DNA of 64,000 bases from Pseudomonas putida (GTDB lineage: Bacteria > Pseudomonadota > Gammaproteobacteria > Pseudomonadales > Pseudomonadaceae), in NCBI RefSeq assembly GCF_002906855.1, contig NZ_MINI01000038.1, positions 1,364,001 to 1,428,000 of the forward strand, given 5' to 3'. The first letter of the stretch is position 1, and the number at the start of each line of letters is the position of its first letter. The notes under the pieces were generated by a model. That model had not been told where the DNA came from and searched no databases. It saw only the letters and a program-made list of their open reading frames with translations. Position numbers and translations under genes: made by a program. Shown here piece by piece: positions 60,882-64,000 of this stretch.

Positions 60882-61876
60882 ACCTGTCTTTCCGCTTTTA
60901 CGCTTTGCCGTTGATGCTTGTTGCCCTGGCGGGCTGCGCCACGCAAGGCAAGCCGCCGCCGACCATCTCGCTCGATGAGCCGGTGCCGGTGCAGGCCCAG
61001 CCGATGCCGGAGCCGCCCGCGCCCGTGGAGGTTGTGGCCGTGCCCGAGGTGCTGCCGATGCCGGCGCAGTTGATGCCGGCACCCGAGGCCGAGGACGCCA
61101 AGCCCACGCCCGAGCCGGCCGACGAGAAGGTGCGCGTTTCACGCGCCAATGCCGAGGCGCGTGTCGCGCCCACGCGCGAGGGCTACGTCAACGCGATTCA
61201 GGTGTGGCCCTTCACCGATGGCGCGCTGTATCAGGTCTATGCGGCCGTGGGCCGGGTGACGATGGTTGCCTTGCAGCCGGGCGAGGAGCTGGTGACGGTG
61301 GCCGCCGGCGATACCGTGCGCTGGATCGTGGGCGACACGTCCAGCGGCAGCGGTGCCGACTTGCGCGTCAACGTGCTGGTCAAGCCGATCCGCTCGGGCC
61401 TCAAGACCAATCTGGTCATCATCACCAGCCGGAGGACGTACCTGCTGGAACTGACTTCCACGGAAAAGACGTGGATGGCGTCGGTGTCCTGGGAGTACCC
61501 GCGCGACCGGATGCTGGCCTTGCAGCGCCAGGCGCAAGCGGCCAGCGCCGCCGCGCCGGTGGATAGCGGCCTGTCGCTGGAGAACCTGCGCTTTCGCTAC
61601 GCGATCGGCGGCAGCAATCCGTCGTGGAAGCCGCTGCGCGCTTTCGACGACGGGCAGAAGGTCTATATCCAGTTCCCCGCCGGCATCGCGCAAGGCGAAC
61701 TGCCGCCGCTGTTCGTGATCGGGCCGGAAGGCGACGGGCAACTGGTGAACTACCGCTTCCGTTCGCCGTACTACATCGTGGATCGCCTGTTTGGCGCGGC
61801 AGAGTTGCGCCTGGGCGGTGACAAGGGCGACGTGGTGCGGATCGAGCGCACGGATGGCGTGGCACGGAGGAACTGA
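60878..61876 (+). CDS. trbG: TrbG (VirB9-like) outer-membrane-complex lipoprotein
   Basis: A 332-aa protein with lipoprotein signal (LPLMLVALAGCATQG, Cys at about 20) and a Pro-rich linker. The VirB9/CagX domain covers about 95-330, with VQLTS-like LLELTSTEKTWMASVSWEYPRD and NYRFRSPYYIVDRLFGAAELRLG. It builds the outer-membrane core complex with TrbI. The start at 60878 overlaps the trbF stop; a much longer frame through 59237 is a trbL shadow. Confidence 0.93.
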   Translation: MNLSFRFYALPLMLVALAGCATQGKPPPTISLDEPVPVQAQPMPEPPAPVEVVAVPEVLPMPAQLMPAPEAEDAKPTPEPADEKVRVSRANAEARVAPTREGYVNAIQVWPFTDGALYQVYAAVGRVTMVALQPGEELVTVAAGDTVRWIVGDTSSGSGADLRVNVLVKPIRSGLKTNLVIITSRRTYLLELTSTEKTWMASVSWEYPRDRMLALQRQAQAASAAAPVDSGLSLENLRFRYAIGGSNPSWKPLRAFDDGQKVYIQFPAGIAQGELPPLFVIGPEGDGQLVNYRFRSPYYIVDRLFGAAELRLGGDKGDVVRIERTDGVARRN

Positions 61877-61878
61877 CC

Positions 61879-63153
61879 ATGAGCCAGGACGATACCCCCG
61901 ACCTCGCCACGCGGCAGGCAGGCAAGGTCGCGCCCGAGGCGGTGGCGCTTCGCGCCCAGCCGCGTGCCGTGACCCGGTTGAACCGGCGCACGCTGGCCGT
62001 CCTCGTCGGCGGCCTGTCGGTCGCCGTGCTCGGGGCCACGATCTGGTCATTGCAACCGCACCGGCGCGGCGCGGGCGAGCAGACCGAGCTTTACAACGTC
62101 GATCGCGTCTCGAAGTCCGAAGGGCTGGACGGCCTGCCGTCCGACTACTCGAAGCTGCCGCCGAAGGTGCCCGAGCTGGGGCCGCCACTGCCGGGCGATC
62201 TTGGCCCGGCCATCGTGAACTCGCAGCAGTCCGCCGTGGCCGCTTACGCGGCCCCCGGCCACGATCCCAACGACGCCTTGCGCAAGGAGGCGGAAGCCGC
62301 AGCGGCTTCGTCGGTGTTTTTCCGCTCGGGCGGCCAGGGCCAGGCCGCCGCCACGGCCACGGTGGCGCCGCCGGGTGTGCCTGGTGCTGCCAACACGCTC
62401 GCGGCCTTCGACCCGCTCGCGGCTGGGCCGGCCTCGGCGGCGCCCCAGCCTGCCGATCCGACAGCTGTGCAAAACCGGCAAGACCAGAAAGAGGCGTTCC
62501 TGAAAGGCGGCTCTATGGAAACCCGCAATTCCGGAAACCTGAAAATGCCGGCCTCGCCGTATCAGGTCATGGCCGGAACGGTGATTGCGGGCGCGCTGGT
62601 GACGGGCATCAAGTCGGACTTGCCAGGCGACGTGATCGCCACGGTGACGGAGCCGGTCTATGACTCGGCCACGGGCAAGTTCCTGTTGATCCCGCAGGGG
62701 TCGCGCATCCTGGGTAAATACAACAGCCAGGTCAGCTACGGGCAGAGCCGCGTGCAGGTGGTGTGGAACCGGGTCATCCTGCCCGATACGTCCTCGCTGA
62801 CGCTCGACAACCTTGTCGGCACCGATCCAGCCGGCTACGCCGGCCTGGAAGACGACGTGGACTGGCATTGGAATCGCATCGTCGCGGGCGCCGTGCTGAC
62901 GACGCTGCTGGGCGTAGGCGCCGAGTTGGCCGCGCCAGAGAACCGCCAGGACGGCAACCGCATCGTCATCGCGGGGCGCGACAGCGCCCAGGACAGCATC
63001 AATCAGGTGGGTCAGGAGATCACCCGGCGCAACATGGACATCCAGCCGACGCTGACCATTAGGCCGGGCCTGCCGGTTCGCGTCATCGTGAACCGGGATC
63101 TGGTGCTGCGGCCGTGCCAGCCGCTGTTCTTCAACCGGGGAGCTTCCCAATGA
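61879..63153 (+). CDS. trbI: TrbI (VirB10-like) core-complex protein
   Basis: A 424-aa protein: cytoplasmic N terminus, one membrane helix (LAVLVGGLSVAVLGATIW, about 39-56), a Pro/Ala-rich periplasmic linker and the TrbI/VirB10 beta-barrel domain, with PYQVMAGTVIAGALVTGIKSDLPGD, LIPQGSRILGKYNSQVSYGQ and PGLPVRVIVNRDLVL. It spans both membranes and senses ATPase energy. It is 2 bp after trbG and overlaps the DUF2274 gene. Confidence 0.94.
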   Translation: MSQDDTPDLATRQAGKVAPEAVALRAQPRAVTRLNRRTLAVLVGGLSVAVLGATIWSLQPHRRGAGEQTELYNVDRVSKSEGLDGLPSDYSKLPPKVPELGPPLPGDLGPAIVNSQQSAVAAYAAPGHDPNDALRKEAEAAAASSVFFRSGGQGQAAATATVAPPGVPGAANTLAAFDPLAAGPASAAPQPADPTAVQNRQDQKEAFLKGGSMETRNSGNLKMPASPYQVMAGTVIAGALVTGIKSDLPGDVIATVTEPVYDSATGKFLLIPQGSRILGKYNSQVSYGQSRVQVVWNRVILPDTSSLTLDNLVGTDPAGYAGLEDDVDWHWNRIVAGAVLTTLLGVGAELAAPENRQDGNRIVIAGRDSAQDSINQVGQEITRRNMDIQPTLTIRPGLPVRVIVNRDLVLRPCQPLFFNRGASQ

Positions 63154-63392
63154 ACACGAAGAAACTGCGGCTAGGGCCGCTGCCCAAGACCGAGAGCGTC
63201 AAGCTGACCTTTGCCTGCCCGGCCAGCTTGAAAGCCGACCTCGACCGCTACGCCGCGCTGCACGCGCAGGCGTATGGCGAGGCCGTCGATGCCGAGAAGT
63301 TGATCCCGCACATGCTGGAGGCGTTCATGGCGGGGGATCGGGGATTCAGGAAGGGCACCACGACGCGGAGCGTGCCGTCCAAGCCGACGTGA
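63150..63392 (+). CDS. DUF2274 domain-containing protein
   Basis: An 80-aa protein: KLRLGPLPKTESVKLTFACPASLKADLDRYAALHAQAYG, then LIPHMLEAFMAGDRGF, recognisable as DUF2274, with a ribbon-helix-helix feel. It is the invariant last gene of the trb operon in Tn4371-type ICEs; its role is unknown. It is coupled to trbI by ATGA. A hairpin follows 33 bp after the stop. Confidence 0.88.
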   Translation: MNTKKLRLGPLPKTESVKLTFACPASLKADLDRYAALHAQAYGEAVDAEKLIPHMLEAFMAGDRGFRKGTTTRSVPSKPT

Positions 63393-63425
63393 TGGCCCTC
63401 GAAGCCTGCCCAGCAACATCCATCG

Positions 63426-63450
63426 AACGCGCAGCCCAAGGCTGCGCGTT
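63426..63450 (+). terminator. Hairpin terminator of the trb operon
   Basis: AACGCGCAGCC-CAA-GGCTGCGCGTT is a perfect 11-bp stem with a 3-base loop, followed by CTTCATTCT, which is only weakly T-rich. It is 33 bp after the last trb-operon gene. Confidence 0.7.
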
Positions 63451-63684
63451 CTTCATTCTGGATGCCGCCAAGAGCCGCCTGGGCTATGATGACAAGACAA
63501 GCCCGCCGTCCCTCGGCAATCCAGCACGACACAGTGCGATGTGGCTTTCTCTCCCAACGCTCCTATGTGGCTCCTAGCCCACGAAGCCACACCGCGCCAA
63601 AGTGGCCGAGAAAAGAGCTAACCTACTGTCCCATATACGGTTTCAAGTCCTGCGTGATTTGCACAAAGGACTTGACACCAGAAC

Positions 63685-63692
63685 TTTTTTGT
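63685..63692. repeat. attR core (TTTTTTGT)
   Basis: Exact copy of attL (4879-4886). It sits 41 bp from the stop codon of the host rnt gene, which marks the return to chromosome. Confidence 0.85.
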
Positions 63693-63733
63693 GCCTGGAT
63701 GCTGGGGTCGCACAGCGGCTCCAGCATTTCGAC

Positions 63734-64000
63734 TCAGTCGTTGAAGTCGCGCCAGCCGCCCATTTCCTTCCAGCGGTTGACGATGCCGCAGAACAGCTCG
63801 GCGGTCTTCTCGGTGTCGTAACGCGCCGAGTGCGCCTCACGGCCGTCGAAGTCGATGTCGGCGCTCTGGCAGGCCCGCGCCAGCACGGTCTGGCCGTAGG
63901 CCAGGCCCGCAAGAGTCGCGGTGTCGAAGCTGGAGAACGGGTGGAACGGGTTACGCTTGATATCGTTACGCGTTACCGCCGCATTGAGGAAACCAAGGTC
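63734..64000 (-). CDS. rnt: Ribonuclease T, C-terminal part (runs off the window)
   Basis: The minus-strand frame from the window end to the TGA (63736-63734) reads DLGFLNAAVTRNDIKRNPFH, then SSFDTATLAGLAYGQTVLARA and REAHSARYDTEKTAELFCGI, ending GGWRDFND. This is the last 88 residues of RNase T. The DEDD-exonuclease His and final Asp are in HSARYDTEKT. RNase T trims tRNA and rRNA 3' ends. The 5' part lies outside the window. The ICE insertion separates it from the peroxiredoxin gene and its bidirectional terminator. Confidence 0.93.
   Translation of the reverse strand, partial: DLGFLNAAVTRNDIKRNPFHPFSSFDTATLAGLAYGQTVLARACQSADIDFDGREAHSARYDTEKTAELFCGIVNRWKEMGGWRDFND

Larger units (their letters stand above)
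63393..63733. other. ICE right end and rnt downstream region
   Basis: A 341-bp region with no supported gene. It contains the trb-operon hairpin (63426-63450), about 230 bp of terminal ICE DNA, attR (63685-63692), and 41 bp of host DNA up to the rnt stop. The small frames here have no family likeness. Confidence 0.6.

Noticed and set aside
63643..63912. An 89-aa minus-strand frame over the right junction
   Set aside because: It is out of frame with RNase T, whose C terminus is unmistakable in the adjacent frame ending at 63734.

Overview
This window is Pseudomonas chromosome, most likely of the P. putida group, interrupted by one integrative and conjugative element (ICE) of the Tn4371 type. 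The host flanks are argF (5' end only), a molybdopterin oxidoreductase, grxD, bfr, bfd and a 2-Cys peroxiredoxin on the left, and the 3' end of rnt (RNase T) on the right. In Pseudomonas the peroxiredoxin gene and rnt are neighbours. Here they are separated by about 58.8 kb bounded by the 8-bp direct repeat TTTTTTGT (4879-4886 and 63685-63692). The left copy lies in the T-tract of the peroxiredoxin terminator.

ICE left half (4.9-31 kb): a tyrosine recombinase translationally coupled to a DUF1016 nuclease-like gene, then radC. A minus-strand defence block follows, reading SIR2 - HerA - HamA (DUF1837) - HamB (helicase); it looks like a SIR2-HerA pair placed directly in front of a Hachiman pair. 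Next come maintenance and conserved genes: DUF932, a large ParB-like protein, a small AAA ATPase (minus strand) and DUF736. A second accessory insert holds an XRE regulator coupled to a stand-alone 595-aa SIR2 protein. The core resumes with DUF2958, DUF2285, an AlpA/Xis-like HTH protein and RepA, then three 17-bp iterons and an AT-rich tract that look like an origin. After that come ParA, a ribbon-helix-helix partner, DUF2840, TraF, a small coupled ORF and the relaxase.

Metal-resistance cargo (31-49.4 kb): glutaredoxin, duplicated DUF305 protein, MFS exporter, MerR regulator and an HAE1-type RND tripartite pump. Next are a czcC remnant, an ArsR sensor with a CDF zinc/cobalt exporter, a CsoR/RcnR-family repressor with an NreB-like MFS exporter, and a second ArsR. 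The last part is a copper module: CopA, CueR, ferredoxin, glutaredoxin-MauE fusion and CopZ. Four promoters carry the TTGACC-19 bp-hexamer layout of MerR-family activation, and several ArsR/SmtB-like and one G-tract operator are visible. The cargo ends in a recombination scar made of an Lrp fragment and an hpd fragment facing each other.

Transfer half (49.6-63.5 kb): LysR-type TraR, a lipoprotein, TraG (VirD4), a CopG-like protein and trbB-C-D-E-J-K-L-F-G-I plus a DUF2274 gene. Most are joined by ATGA overlaps and form a complete P-type (trb) mating-pair apparatus. No rRNA, tRNA, CRISPR array or intact insertion sequence was seen.
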